From Pasteurella sp049941595 (GTDB taxonomy: Bacteria; Pseudomonadota; Gammaproteobacteria; Enterobacterales; Pasteurellaceae), in assembly GCA_049941595.1 (NCBI GenBank), contig JBNFNA010000004.1, positions 62,001-126,000 on the forward strand: a DNA stretch of 64,000 bases, read 5' to 3'. Position numbers and translations under genes: made by a program. Below, piece by piece: positions 6,927 to 15,663 of this stretch. The notes under the pieces were generated by a model that saw nothing but the letters and a program-made list of their open reading frames with translations, searched no databases and was not told the DNA's origin. Position 1 is the stretch's first letter. Each line of letters starts with the position of its first letter.

Positions 6927-9374
6927 ATGAGAGTACTTAAGTTTGGAGGCACTTCCTTAGCCAATCCAGAACGTTTTTCGCAGGCAGCACAGCTTATCGA
7001 AAAAGCCCATTTTGAAGAACAAGCCGCCGGCGTTTTATCTGCTCCAGCCAAAATTACTAATCATCTTGTAGCCCTTTCTGAAAAAGCAAGTTTAAACCAA
7101 TCAACAGACGCTAATTTCAACGAAGCATTAGATATTTTCTATAACATTATTAATGGCTTGTATGAAGAAAATAATAATTTTGATCTTGAAGGGACAAAAG
7201 CATTAATTGATGCAGAATTTGCACAAATCAAAGAAGTATTAGAACAAATTCGTCAACAAGGTTTTGTGTCAGATGCAGTGAAAGCGACTATTGATTGTCG
7301 TGGTGAAAAGTTATCAATTGCGATGATGAAAGCGTGGTTTGAAGCGCGTAGTTATCAAGTTACTGTGATTAATCCTGTTGAAAAATTATTAGCAAAAGGC
7401 AGTTATTTAGAGTCTTCAGTGGATATTGAAGAATCAACCAAACGTGTTGATGCAAAATCTATCCCAACAACCAATGTTGTGTTAATGGCAGGTTTTACTG
7501 CGGGTAATGAAAAAGGGGAACTTGTTTTATTAGGTCGTAACGGTTCGGATTACTCAGCAGCTTGTTTAGCCGCGTGTTTAGGCGCAAGCGTATGTGAAAT
7601 TTGGACAGATGTGGACGGCGTGTTCACTTGCGATCCGCGTTTAGTGCCAGATGCGCGTTTATTACCAAGTCTTTCTTATCGTGAAGCAATGGAGCTTTCT
7701 TACTTCGGTGCGAAAGTGATTCACCCACGTACGATTGGCCCATTAGTGCAGAAAAACATTCCTTGTTTAATCAAAAATACAGGCAACCCTTCTGCTCCGG
7801 GTTCTATCATTGATGGCAATGAACAATCTGAACAGCTACAAGTGAAAGGGATTACTAACCTTGATAATGTGGCAATGTTTAACGTATCAGGCCCAGGTAT
7901 GCAAGGTATGGTGGGAATGGCGGCTCGCGTATTCTCAGCAATGTCAAAAGCAGGCATTTCGGTGATTTTGATTACTCAATCTTCTTCTGAATATAGTATT
8001 AGTTTCTGTGTGCCAGCAAAATCTGTGGATACCGCAAAACAAGTTTTAGAAAATGAATTTGAGAAAGAATTAAAAGCAGGTGCTCTTGAGCCAATTGATG
8101 TGCTCAAAGATTTATCAGTTATTTCTGTGGTAGGCGATGGAATGAAACAAGCGAAAGGTATCGCAGCGCGTTTCTTCTCTGCACTCGCACAAGCGAATAT
8201 TAGCATTGTGGCGATTGCACAAGGTTCATCAGAGCGTTCAATTTCAGCGGTTGTGCCATTAAATAAAGCAATTGAAGCAGTAAAATCAACTCATCAAGCA
8301 TTATTTAATAATAAGAAAGTGGTTGATGTGTTCTTAGTCGGTGTTGGTGGCGTTGGCGGTGAGTTAATTGAACAAATCAAAAGCCAAAAAGACTATCTCG
8401 CGAAAAAAGACATTGAAATTCGTGTTTGTGCGATTGCTAACTCAAATAAAATGTTACTTAAGGCGGACGGCTTAAATTTAGATAACTGGCAGTCAAGCTT
8501 AGAAAATGCGACCCAACCTTCTGATTTTGATGTGTTACTTTCTTTTATTAAGTTGCATCACGTAGTGAATCCTGTATTTGTGGACTGCACTTCAGCGGAG
8601 TCTGTGTCTGGTTTATATGCACGTGCGTTAAAAGAAGGTTTCCACGTTGTGACACCAAACAAAAAGGCGAATACTCGTGATTTAGCGTATTACAATACAT
8701 TGCGTGAAAATGCTCGTGCAAATCAGCGTAAATTCCTTTATGACACTAATGTTGGTGCGGGTCTACCCGTAATTGAAAACTTGCAGAATTTATTAGCTGC
8801 GGGCGATGAAGTAGTGAAATTTAATGGTATTTTATCTGGTTCGCTTTCCTTTATTTTCGGTGAGTTAGAGAATGGACATTCTCTATCAGAAGCGACCGCA
8901 CTTGCACGTGAAAAAGGCTTTACCGAGCCAGATCCTCGCGATGATTTATCTGGTCAAGATGTAGCACGTAAACTATTAATTTTGGCACGTGAAACGGGCT
9001 TGCAATTAGAATTATCAGATGTTGATGTGGAAAGTGTCTTGCCTAAAGGTTTCTCTGAAGGTAAAAGCGTATCGGAATTTATGGCGATGCTTCCTGAATT
9101 AGATGCAACATTTGCAGAACGTGTGGCAAAAGCCAAAGCAGAGGGCAAAGTATTGCGTTATGTTGGCCAACTTGAAAATGGTCAATGCAAAGTATCTATC
9201 GTAGCAGTTGATGAAGATGATCCGCTTTACAAAGTAAAAAATGGTGAAAATGCTTTAGCATTCTATACTCGTTATTATCAACCAGCACCATTGCTTTTAC
9301 GAGGATACGGTGCAGGTAATGCAGTCACCGCAGCAGGTATTTTTGCCGACATTTTAAGAACATTACAAAACTAA
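6927..9374 (+). CDS. thrA: Bifunctional aspartokinase I / homoserine dehydrogenase I
   Basis: An 815-residue fusion enzyme catalysing the first and third steps from aspartate to threonine. The N-terminal aspartokinase has KFGGTSLANPERF (about residues 5-17) and LGRNGSDYSAA near 203. Two ACT domains follow (about 315-460), the sites of threonine feedback inhibition. The homoserine dehydrogenase half begins with the nucleotide-binding FLVGVGGVGGEL near 468 and contains NKKANTRDLAYY and a NGILSGSLSF segment. Length and order match E. coli ThrA. GGGAGA lies 7 bases upstream of the ATG. First gene of thrABC, under attenuation. Confidence 0.97.
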   Translation: MRVLKFGGTSLANPERFSQAAQLIEKAHFEEQAAGVLSAPAKITNHLVALSEKASLNQSTDANFNEALDIFYNIINGLYEENNNFDLEGTKALIDAEFAQIKEVLEQIRQQGFVSDAVKATIDCRGEKLSIAMMKAWFEARSYQVTVINPVEKLLAKGSYLESSVDIEESTKRVDAKSIPTTNVVLMAGFTAGNEKGELVLLGRNGSDYSAACLAACLGASVCEIWTDVDGVFTCDPRLVPDARLLPSLSYREAMELSYFGAKVIHPRTIGPLVQKNIPCLIKNTGNPSAPGSIIDGNEQSEQLQVKGITNLDNVAMFNVSGPGMQGMVGMAARVFSAMSKAGISVILITQSSSEYSISFCVPAKSVDTAKQVLENEFEKELKAGALEPIDVLKDLSVISVVGDGMKQAKGIAARFFSALAQANISIVAIAQGSSERSISAVVPLNKAIEAVKSTHQALFNNKKVVDVFLVGVGGVGGELIEQIKSQKDYLAKKDIEIRVCAIANSNKMLLKADGLNLDNWQSSLENATQPSDFDVLLSFIKLHHVVNPVFVDCTSAESVSGLYARALKEGFHVVTPNKKANTRDLAYYNTLRENARANQRKFLYDTNVGAGLPVIENLQNLLAAGDEVVKFNGILSGSLSFIFGELENGHSLSEATALAREKGFTEPDPRDDLSGQDVARKLLILARETGLQLELSDVDVESVLPKGFSEGKSVSEFMAMLPELDATFAERVAKAKAEGKVLRYVGQLENGQCKVSIVAVDEDDPLYKVKNGENALAFYTRYYQPAPLLLRGYGAGNAVTAAGIFADILRTLQN

Positions 9375-9401
9375 TCGGTTATTAATCAAATGGAAAATAA
9401 G

Positions 9402-10346
9402 ATGCTTAGAATTTATGCACCTGCATCCAGTGCAAATTTAAGTGTGGGCTTTGATACATTGGGGGCAGCAGTGTCCCCAATTGATGGCTCATTGTTAGGG
9501 GATGTAGTGCAAATTGAATCCATTCCAGGTGGATTTGAGCTAGAAAGTGCAGGTTATTTTGTGCGTAAATTGCCAAAAGAACCACAAAAAAACATTGTTT
9601 ATCAAGCGTATGTATTATTTAGTGAGCGTTTAAAATTACGCGGTACGCAAGTGCGTCCATTACGTTTAACCTTAGAAAAAAATATGCCGATTGGTTCAGG
9701 TTTAGGCTCAAGTGCTTGTTCTATCGTAGCCGCATTAGTGGCATTAAATCAATTTCATCAAGAACCATTTTCTAAAATGGAACTGTTAGAAATGATGGGC
9801 GAATTAGAAGGGCGCATTTCGGGTTCAATTCACTACGATAACGTAGCACCTTGCTATTTAGGCGGCGTGCAATTAATGGTGCAATCGCTAGGCAATATTT
9901 GCCAAACGCTACCATTTTTTGATGAATGGTATTGGGTACTTGCTTACCCGGGAATTGAGGTTTCAACAGCAGAAGCGCGAGCAATTTTACCGAAAAGCTA
10001 TACTCGTCAAGATGTGATTTCACAAGCGCGCCATTTAGGTAGCTTTGTCCACGCTTGTCATACAAAACAAGCTCAACTGACTGCGTTAATGATGAAAGAT
10101 CTGATCGCAGAGCCTTATCGTGAAGCCTTATTACCAAATTTTGCCGATGTGAAACAAGCGACTCGTGATTTAGGGGCTCTCGCAACGGGGATTTCAGGTT
10201 CAGGTCCGACGATTTTTGCCATTGCACCAGATTTAGCCACTGCGATGAAATTATCCACTTATTTAGAAAGTCATTACTTGCAAAACAATGAAGGTTTTGT
10301 GCATATTTGTAAAGTCGATAACCAAGGTGCGAGAGCGCTCGATTAA
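9402..10346 (+). CDS. thrB: Homoserine kinase
   Basis: A GHMP kinase of 314 residues phosphorylating homoserine for threonine synthesis. It begins MLRIYAPASSANLSVGFD, as in other ThrB proteins, which is why the ATG at 9402 is chosen over the in-frame ATG at 9390 that lacks a ribosome site. The ATP loop MPIGSGLGSSACS lies near residue 88 and the third GHMP motif ATGISGSGPT near 268. The gene follows thrA by 27 bases and precedes thrC by 19. Confidence 0.96.
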   Translation: MLRIYAPASSANLSVGFDTLGAAVSPIDGSLLGDVVQIESIPGGFELESAGYFVRKLPKEPQKNIVYQAYVLFSERLKLRGTQVRPLRLTLEKNMPIGSGLGSSACSIVAALVALNQFHQEPFSKMELLEMMGELEGRISGSIHYDNVAPCYLGGVQLMVQSLGNICQTLPFFDEWYWVLAYPGIEVSTAEARAILPKSYTRQDVISQARHLGSFVHACHTKQAQLTALMMKDLIAEPYREALLPNFADVKQATRDLGALATGISGSGPTIFAIAPDLATAMKLSTYLESHYLQNNEGFVHICKVDNQGARALD

Positions 10347-10365
10347 TTGAAGAACGGAAAAGAAT

Positions 10366-11643
10366 ATGAATTTATACAACATCAAACACCCTGAAGAACA
10401 AGTCAATTTCGCACAAGCAGTTCGCCAAGGTTTGGGTAAAAACCAAGGCTTATTTTTCCCTGAAAATATACCGCACTTTGATGATATTGATGGCTTACTT
10501 GCTTTGCCATTAGTTGAGCGTAGCCAAAAAATTCTTGGTGCATTAATCGGTGAAGAAATAGCTGAAAGCCAATTAGCACAAATGGTGAAAAATGCGTTTA
10601 CGTTCCCAGCACCAGTTGTAAAAGTAGAAGAGGGCGTTTATGCACTTGAGTTATTCCACGGCCCAACTTTAGCCTTTAAAGACTTTGGTGGCCGTTTTAT
10701 GGCACAAGCGCTGGCCACTGTGCGCGGTGACGGCAAAATTACAATTTTGACTGCAACCTCTGGCGATACTGGTGCGGCAGTTGCACACGCATTTTATGGT
10801 TTAGAAAACATTGATGTGGTGATTTTATATCCACAAGGCAAAATCAGCCCATTACAAGAAAAATTATTCTGTACATTAGGTGGCAACATTCGCACTGTGG
10901 CAATTAAAGGGGATTTTGATGATTGCCAAGCACTCGTTAAACAAGCCTTTGATGATGCAGAATTACGCCAAGCCATTGGTTTAAACTCGGCAAACTCAAT
11001 TAATATCAGCCGTTTGTTAGCGCAAGTTTGTTATTACTTTGAAGCTGTTGCACAGTTGCCGAAAGAAGCACGTGACAATGTAGTGGTATCAGTACCAAGC
11101 GGTAACTTTGGTAACTTAACGGCAGGCTTAATCGCAAAAACATTAGGCTTACCAATCAAACGTTTTGTAGCTTCGACTAACGTGAACGATACTGTTCCTC
11201 GTTATTTACGCAGTGGAAATTGGCAACCAAATGACACTGTTGCAACGTTATCCAATGCAATGGATGTGAGCCGTCCAAATAACTGGCCACGTGTTGAAGA
11301 ACTATTTAAACGTAACGGTTGGGCGTTGTCAGGCTTACATTCAGATGCGGTCAATGACAGTGAAACGGAAGAAACTTTAAAACAAATGCACGAAAAAGGT
11401 TATTTGTGTGAGCCACACGGTGCGGTTGCCTATCGTGTATTAAAACAAGATCTTCAAGCAGGCGAAACGGGTTTATTCCTTTGCACTGCACACCCAGCGA
11501 AATTTAAAGAAAGTGTGGAACGCATTTTGGATCTTGAGCTAGAGCTACCAGAAGCCTTAGCAAAACACGCTGTATTGCCATTGCTTTCTGATGTAATGGA
11601 AAATGATTTTGCGCAGTTACGTCAATATTTATTGGCGAAATAG
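10366..11643 (+). CDS. thrC: Threonine synthase
   Basis: A PLP enzyme of 425 residues converting O-phosphohomoserine to threonine, the last step of the pathway. The PLP lysine is K105 in LAFKDFGGRF; the phosphate-binding segment is SGDTGAAVAHAF (about 131-142) and a second glycine-rich motif PSGNFGNLTAG follows near 245. Length matches E. coli ThrC (428). It is the last gene of thrABC and is followed by two hairpins that end the operon. Confidence 0.97.
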   Translation: MNLYNIKHPEEQVNFAQAVRQGLGKNQGLFFPENIPHFDDIDGLLALPLVERSQKILGALIGEEIAESQLAQMVKNAFTFPAPVVKVEEGVYALELFHGPTLAFKDFGGRFMAQALATVRGDGKITILTATSGDTGAAVAHAFYGLENIDVVILYPQGKISPLQEKLFCTLGGNIRTVAIKGDFDDCQALVKQAFDDAELRQAIGLNSANSINISRLLAQVCYYFEAVAQLPKEARDNVVVSVPSGNFGNLTAGLIAKTLGLPIKRFVASTNVNDTVPRYLRSGNWQPNDTVATLSNAMDVSRPNNWPRVEELFKRNGWALSGLHSDAVNDSETEETLKQMHEKGYLCEPHGAVAYRVLKQDLQAGETGLFLCTAHPAKFKESVERILDLELELPEALAKHAVLPLLSDVMENDFAQLRQYLLAK

Positions 11644-11659
11644 ATGATATCAAGGTCAC

Positions 11660-11726
11660 TTGACCGCATAAAAGTGCGGTCAATTTCCATAAAAAATCCT
11701 CATAAGCGAAATTATGAGGATTTTTA
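11660..11726 (+). terminator. thr operon terminator, with an uptake-signal hairpin
   Basis: A first hairpin joins TTGACCGCA (11660-11668) to TGCGGTCAA (11675-11683) and contains an uptake signal. The second, AAAATCCTCATAA (11693-11705) with TTATGAGGATTTT (11712-11724) and more Ts, is a typical intrinsic terminator. Confidence 0.8.
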
Positions 11727-11735
11727 TTTGAGCGA

Positions 11736-11775
11736 AATAAAAAATCCCAACTTATTTTTGTGAGATTTTTTTCAT
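11736..11775 (-). terminator. arcA terminator
   Basis: Read on the minus strand, AAATCTCAC pairs with GTTGGGATTT with one bulge and one G-T, followed by a T-run and located just after the arcA stop. Confidence 0.55.
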
Positions 11776-11789
11776 TTTAAATAAAAAAC

Positions 11790-12500
11790 TTATTCAAGTT
11801 CACCGCAGAAACGATAGCCTTCACCGTGGATTGTGGTGATGATTTCAGGACTGTCTGGATGATCTTCAAAATGCTTACGAATACGACGAATAGTCACGTC
11901 CACTGTACGATCTTGTGGTTTTAGCTCACGTCCTGTCATTTTCTTTAACAATTCTTCACGTGTTTGAATTTTGCCTGGGTTTTCACAAAAATGTAACATT
12001 GCACGGAATTCACTACGAGGCAATTTATATTCTGCACCTTCAGGGTTGATTAGCGTGCGGCTATTCAAATCTAAGGTCCAGCCATTGAAGCGGTATTGTT
12101 CCACCTGTTCTTTGCTTTCTTTTGCACTTTCTTGCATTGTGCGTTGCAACAAGTTACGAGCACGGATAGTTAATTCTCTTGGGTTGAATGGTTTGGTGAT
12201 GTAGTCATCAGCACCAATTTCTAAGCCCAAAATTTTATCAACCTCGTTATCTCTCCCCGTTAAGAACATCAAGGCAGTATTCGTGGTTTCACGTAATTCA
12301 CGAGCCAACATAAGTCCATTTTTACCTGGTAGGTTGATGTCCATAATAACTAAATTAATTACTTTGTTTGATAAGATGCGGTGCATTTGTGCACCATCAG
12401 CTGCTTCGAATACTTCATATCCTTCGGCCTCAAAAATACTCTTTAGCGTATTTCTTGTAACAGCTTCGTCCTCAACAATTAAAATCTGTGGCGTTACCAT
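11790..12500 (-). CDS. arcA: Two-component response regulator ArcA
   Basis: A 236-residue OmpR-type regulator that, when phosphorylated by ArcB under low oxygen, represses aerobic respiration and the TCA cycle. The receiver domain has acidic residues ED at 10-11, the phospho-acceptor D54 in VIMDINLPGK and K in DYITKPF. The C-terminal winged helix ends GEGYRFCGELE. Identity to E. coli ArcA is evident over the whole length. This gene is not the arginine deiminase of the same name. Two tandem 11-bp repeats lie in the promoter (see separate entry). Confidence 0.97.
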   Translation of the reverse strand: MVTPQILIVEDEAVTRNTLKSIFEAEGYEVFEAADGAQMHRILSNKVINLVIMDINLPGKNGLMLARELRETTNTALMFLTGRDNEVDKILGLEIGADDYITKPFNPRELTIRARNLLQRTMQESAKESKEQVEQYRFNGWTLDLNSRTLINPEGAEYKLPRSEFRAMLHFCENPGKIQTREELLKKMTGRELKPQDRTVDVTIRRIRKHFEDHPDSPEIITTIHGEGYRFCGELE

Positions 12501-12569
12501 TTATATATCCTATTACGTTGAAGTTTAAAAATTCTGCTTTCGATAGAACAAAATTAACCGCAACATTGT

Positions 12570-12591
12570 ATAATTGCAACATAATTGTAAC
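12570..12591 (-). promoter_or_regulatory. Tandem 11-bp direct repeats upstream of arcA
   Basis: On the minus strand GTTACAATTAT (12581-12591) is followed directly by GTTGCAATTAT (12570-12580). ArcA binds tandem GTTA-type repeats spaced about 11 bp, so this could be an autoregulatory site. A -10-like TACAAT overlaps it. Inference only. Confidence 0.4.
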
Positions 12592-12645
12592 AATAGCAAA
12601 TGTTAATTTTGTTACATTAGATTCTAGTTTAATGATTTAGATCAT

Positions 12646-12681
12646 AAAAAAATCCCTCAATGGAGTGAGTTCATTGAGGGA
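12646..12681 (-). terminator. Terminator after rpmJ
   Basis: TCCCTCAATG (12653-12662) and CATTGAGGGA (12672-12681) form a 10-bp stem; on the minus strand it is followed by seven Ts. It ends the rpmE-rpmJ transcript. Confidence 0.8.
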
Positions 12682-12731
12682 AAATTGAGCGAGTGCTCAT
12701 TTTACTTACATACAAAAAATCTTGGAGAATA

Positions 12732-12872
12732 TTAACGTTTCTTTTTCCCACCTTGACGGGCTTTAAAACGAGGGTTTTCTTTGCAAATCACGTAAACCAC
12801 CCCGTGGCGACGCACAACTTTGCATCCTGGGTGACGTGTTTTTGCTGTTTTCAAAGAAGATAACACCTGCAT
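12732..12872 (-). CDS. rpmJ: 50S ribosomal protein L36, type B (zinc-free paralogue)
   Basis: A 46-residue basic protein, start ATG at 12870-12872 with AGGAG upstream, stop at 12732-12734. It reads MQVLSSLKTAKTRHPGCKVV and ends NPRFKARQGGKKKR, like E. coli YkgO. The CxxC zinc ribbon of ordinary L36 is absent, so it is the C-minus form that replaces the zinc form when zinc is scarce. It lies 10 bases downstream of the matching L31 paralogue, as in the E. coli ykgM-ykgO pair. Confidence 0.93.
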   Translation of the reverse strand: MQVLSSLKTAKTRHPGCKVVRRHGVVYVICKENPRFKARQGGKKKR

Positions 12873-12882
12873 TATGAGCTCC

Positions 12883-13149
12883 TTATTTTGATTTTAAAGC
12901 GCCAAATTTACCATAACGATTAACGAAATCACTTGCGCGACCTTCGTTAGCGATTTGACGTGTTTTACCTGTATAGAATGGATGTGATGCAGATGAGGTA
13001 TCACACATAAATACAGGATACTCGTTTCCATCTTCCCATTTCATTGTGTTAGTTGTTCTTGCACAAGAGCGAATTAAGAAACCTTGTTTTGCATTTGAGT
13101 CATAGAAAAGTACGGTGCGGTAGTTCTCTGGATGAATACCTTTTTTCAT
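12883..13149 (-). CDS. rpmE2: 50S ribosomal protein L31, type B (zinc-free paralogue)
   Basis: An 88-residue L31 of the YkgM type: MKKGIHPENYRTVLFYDS at the start and SHPFYTGKTR near the middle. The CxxC zinc-binding motif of L31 type A is missing. The ATG at 13149 is preferred to the in-frame TTG at 13158, which lies too close to the AGAGG ribosome site. It is co-directional with rpmJ and shares its terminator. Such pairs are usually repressed by Zur; I see no classical Zur box, only an AT-rich palindrome upstream. Confidence 0.93.
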   Translation of the reverse strand: MKKGIHPENYRTVLFYDSNAKQGFLIRSCARTTNTMKWEDGNEYPVFMCDTSSASHPFYTGKTRQIANEGRASDFVNRYGKFGALKSK

Positions 13150-13223
13150 ATTTTGCAATCCTCTTATTTTTTAATGAAAAATAACTTAATGGCGCACATC
13201 CTACACTAAATAAAAATAATTAT

Positions 13224-13256
13224 CAAAACTTATTTTTATAGAAAAAATAAGTTTTG
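13224..13256. repeat. Perfect 14-bp AT-rich palindrome between rpmE2 and dsbD
   Basis: CAAAACTTATTTTT (13224-13237) and its exact complement (13243-13256) flank five bases. It lies in the divergent region between rpmE2 (minus) and dsbD (plus), so it is either a regulator site or a hairpin in one of the leaders. Confidence 0.6.
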
Positions 13257-13353
13257 TGGAATGAAGCGAAAATTTTGCTTGCTTAAGACGATGAGATAAT
13301 GAAAAATCAGCATTTCAAATCAATGTTTTAGTTGATAGTTAGATGATATTTTT

Positions 13354-15123
13354 ATGAAAAAAATAATTTTAGTTTTTTTACTCTTATTCACCACATTGAT
13401 GGCAAATGCCGGTTTTTTTGGTAAAAAGCCTGCTTTTTTAAGAGCAGATCAGGCCTTTCAATTCTCGGAAGTACAACAAGCAGGGAATGTTTTATTACAT
13501 TGGGATATTGCTGACGGTTATTATCTTTATAAAAAGTCTTTTGAGGTAAAAGGCGTTGAGGCAGATGTGGGCGAGATTGCGTTTCCACCTGCTGAAAAAT
13601 ACCACGATGAGTTTTTTGGTGAGGTTGATATTTATCTCCAACAAGCCACATTAGCAGTTCCTGTTAAATCAGTGAAAGAGAATGCAATGTTGGAAATCAC
13701 TTACCAAGGTTGTACGACTGGTTTTTGTTATCCACCCGAAACGAAAGTAGTGAGTTTGCTTGATCCTGTATTATTGTCTGATGGGCAAAGCTCGCAAGCT
13801 GATGCCGAACAAGTTTCTTTGGGAAGCTCAGAAACTTCACAAAAAACGACCGCACTTTCTACATCTTCTGCACCAATAGCAGAGCAAGATCGTTTGGCCG
13901 AGAGCCTGTTTCAGAGTAAATATGCCGTATTTTGGTTCTTTTTATTGGGGCTTGGTTTAGCCTTCACGCCTTGTGTGTTGCCAATGTTACCGTTGCTTTC
14001 TGCCATTGTGATCGGCGGACAAACCAGACCAAATACCTTGCGTGCATTAACTTTGAGTTTCGTTTATGTGCAAGGAATGGCATTAACTTATACTTTGCTT
14101 GGCTTGATTGTGGCGGCAATTGGTTTACCTTTCCAAGTGGCACTGCAAAGCCCTTATGTGTTGTTGACCTTGTCAGTGATTTTTGTGCTACTAGCCTTAT
14201 CAATGTTTGGCTTCTTTACCTTGCAACTGCCAACCAGCCTACAAACCAAATTAACGCAGTATAGCCAGCAGCAAAAGAGCGGTGCATTTGGTGGCGTTTT
14301 TGTAATGGGAATGATTGCGGGCTTAGTCGCTTCGCCTTGTACTTCCGCACCATTGTCAGGCGCCTTGCTTTATGTGGCACAAAGTGGTGACTTATTTACC
14401 GGTGCAATTACCTTGTATTTGCTCGCATTAGGAATGGGAACACCTCTCATCCTCATCACCGTATTCGGTAATAAAATTTTACCAAAATCAGGCAACTGGA
14501 TGATCCAAGTGAAAAATGCCTTTGGCTTCGTATTATTGGCGTTACCCATATTTTTAGTTTCTCGCGTTTTCCCTGAAATTGAAGGTCATTTGTGGTTTAC
14601 CTTGGCTGTTGCTTTCGGCTTATGGCTACTATTCCAGTTACGCAATTATAAGTTAATTTGGTTTGTACTGTTTGTTGGATTAGTGCTTGCTAAGCTTTTC
14701 TCTGCGCCTTTGCATCAATGGTTTTTAGGCGAAAGTGCGGTGCAAAAATCGCAAGTTTTGCAACACGTGCAATTTAAACAAGTGAAAACTTATGAAGAAT
14801 TGCAACAAGCCTTACAAACCAATCCAAAATCAATGGCGATGCTTGATTTGTATGCTGATTGGTGTGTGGCTTGTAAAGAGTTTGAAAAATACACCTTTAC
14901 TAATGTGTTAGTACAAAAAGAATTTGAAGATATTTTACTGTTACAAGTGGATATGACTAAAAATAGCGATGCTAATCGTGAGTTAATGCAAAAGCTACAA
15001 GTGATTGGGTTACCCACAATTATTTTCTTTGATAAACAAGGCAATGAGCTTGAAGGTTCAAGAGTTACAGGCTTTATGCAAGCAAAACCATTTGCAGATT
15101 GGTTGCAGAAAATCAAACCTTAG
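13354..15123 (+). CDS. dsbD: Thiol:disulfide interchange protein DsbD
   Basis: An inner-membrane reductase of 589 residues carrying electrons from cytosolic thioredoxin to periplasmic DsbC and CcmG. A signal peptide (about 1-19, ending MANA) precedes the periplasmic N-domain with the pair in GCTTGFCYPPE. Eight or so membrane segments follow, with the transfer cysteines in FTPCVLPMLP and VASPCTSAPLSG. The C-terminal thioredoxin-like domain has the DWCVACKEFE active site. Length is close to E. coli DsbD (565). It is monocistronic or linked to the doxX remnant behind it. Confidence 0.96.
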   Translation: MKKIILVFLLLFTTLMANAGFFGKKPAFLRADQAFQFSEVQQAGNVLLHWDIADGYYLYKKSFEVKGVEADVGEIAFPPAEKYHDEFFGEVDIYLQQATLAVPVKSVKENAMLEITYQGCTTGFCYPPETKVVSLLDPVLLSDGQSSQADAEQVSLGSSETSQKTTALSTSSAPIAEQDRLAESLFQSKYAVFWFFLLGLGLAFTPCVLPMLPLLSAIVIGGQTRPNTLRALTLSFVYVQGMALTYTLLGLIVAAIGLPFQVALQSPYVLLTLSVIFVLLALSMFGFFTLQLPTSLQTKLTQYSQQQKSGAFGGVFVMGMIAGLVASPCTSAPLSGALLYVAQSGDLFTGAITLYLLALGMGTPLILITVFGNKILPKSGNWMIQVKNAFGFVLLALPIFLVSRVFPEIEGHLWFTLAVAFGLWLLFQLRNYKLIWFVLFVGLVLAKLFSAPLHQWFLGESAVQKSQVLQHVQFKQVKTYEELQQALQTNPKSMAMLDLYADWCVACKEFEKYTFTNVLVQKEFEDILLLQVDMTKNSDANRELMQKLQVIGLPTIIFFDKQGNELEGSRVTGFMQAKPFADWLQKIKP

Positions 15124-15173
15124 CTTCAATTATTAACTTGTAGTAAAAGCTCATTTTCTGATTTGCTGGTTAT

Positions 15174-15506
15174 ATGCTTTTATTACACGGCACTGCGAAA
15201 TTTTTCGAATTTCCAGTTTCTATGACGGGTGGCAATGGTGCAATAGAATTGTTATTACTTTATGGCATTGGTGGACTACTTGAGATCGCTGGTGGCTTGT
15301 TGATGATTTTAGGCTTGTTTACTCGTCCTGTCGCATTTATCTTGTCTGGCCAAATGGCTTACGCTTATTTCTTTATGCACGCATCAATGGCGAATATCTT
15401 GTTACCGATTGTCAACCAAGGTGAACTCGCAGCCCTTTATTCTTTAGTCTTTTTATATTTTACAGTGGCTGGTGCGGGAGCATTTGCATTAGATAATAAA
15501 TTCTAG
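15174..15506 (+). pseudogene. DoxX family membrane protein, 5'-truncated
   Basis: A 110-residue frame with DoxX features: LLLHGTAKFFEFP at the start, GLLEIAGGLLMILGLFTRP and about four membrane helices. Ordinary DoxX proteins have another 20-25 residues (LLRL..G) before the HGTAKF segment. In frame, FAGY precedes the first ATG and a TGA precedes that, so the family N-terminus is lost here; no ribosome site is seen. It is therefore probably a decayed copy, although a short active protein cannot be excluded. It follows dsbD by 50 bases and ends at a clear terminator. Confidence 0.6.
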
Positions 15507-15532
15507 AAAAAGTAATTACCTTTTCAAAAAAG

Positions 15533-15570
15533 AAAAACGGTTTGTTTGATGTAGAACAGACCGTTTTTTA
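15533..15570 (+). terminator. Terminator after doxX remnant
   Basis: AAAAACGGT (15533-15541) pairs with ACCGTTTTT (15560-15568), with further inner pairing, and ends in Ts. Confidence 0.75.
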
Positions 15571-15580
15571 TTGAAAATTT

Positions 15581-15610
15581 TTACACAAACGCAAACGTTT
15601 GCGTTATAAT
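15581..15610 (+). promoter_or_regulatory. purH promoter with a perfect PurR box
   Basis: The palindrome ACGCAAACGTTTGCGT at 15589-15604 is the PurR consensus. It lies between a weak -35 (TTACAC, 15581-15586) and a -10 TATAAT (15605-15610), so bound PurR would block the polymerase. It controls purH and probably purD. Confidence 0.85.
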
Positions 15611-15663
15611 GCCGTCCTATTTTTCTTTACCCTTTCTTAACATTTACATTTAAGGATTTTTTA

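Noticed and set aside
9772..10227. A 151-codon frame antisense to thrB
   Set aside because: It is a shadow of thrB codon usage with no family features and no ribosome site.
11660..11683. Repeated hairpins with GTGCGGT as a REP or mobile element
   Set aside because: They are paired DNA uptake signals, which in this family often serve as terminators.
11790..12500. arcA as arginine deiminase to go with arcB and arcC
   Set aside because: The protein is plainly the ArcA response regulator with a receiver and a winged-helix domain; the shared name is a coincidence.
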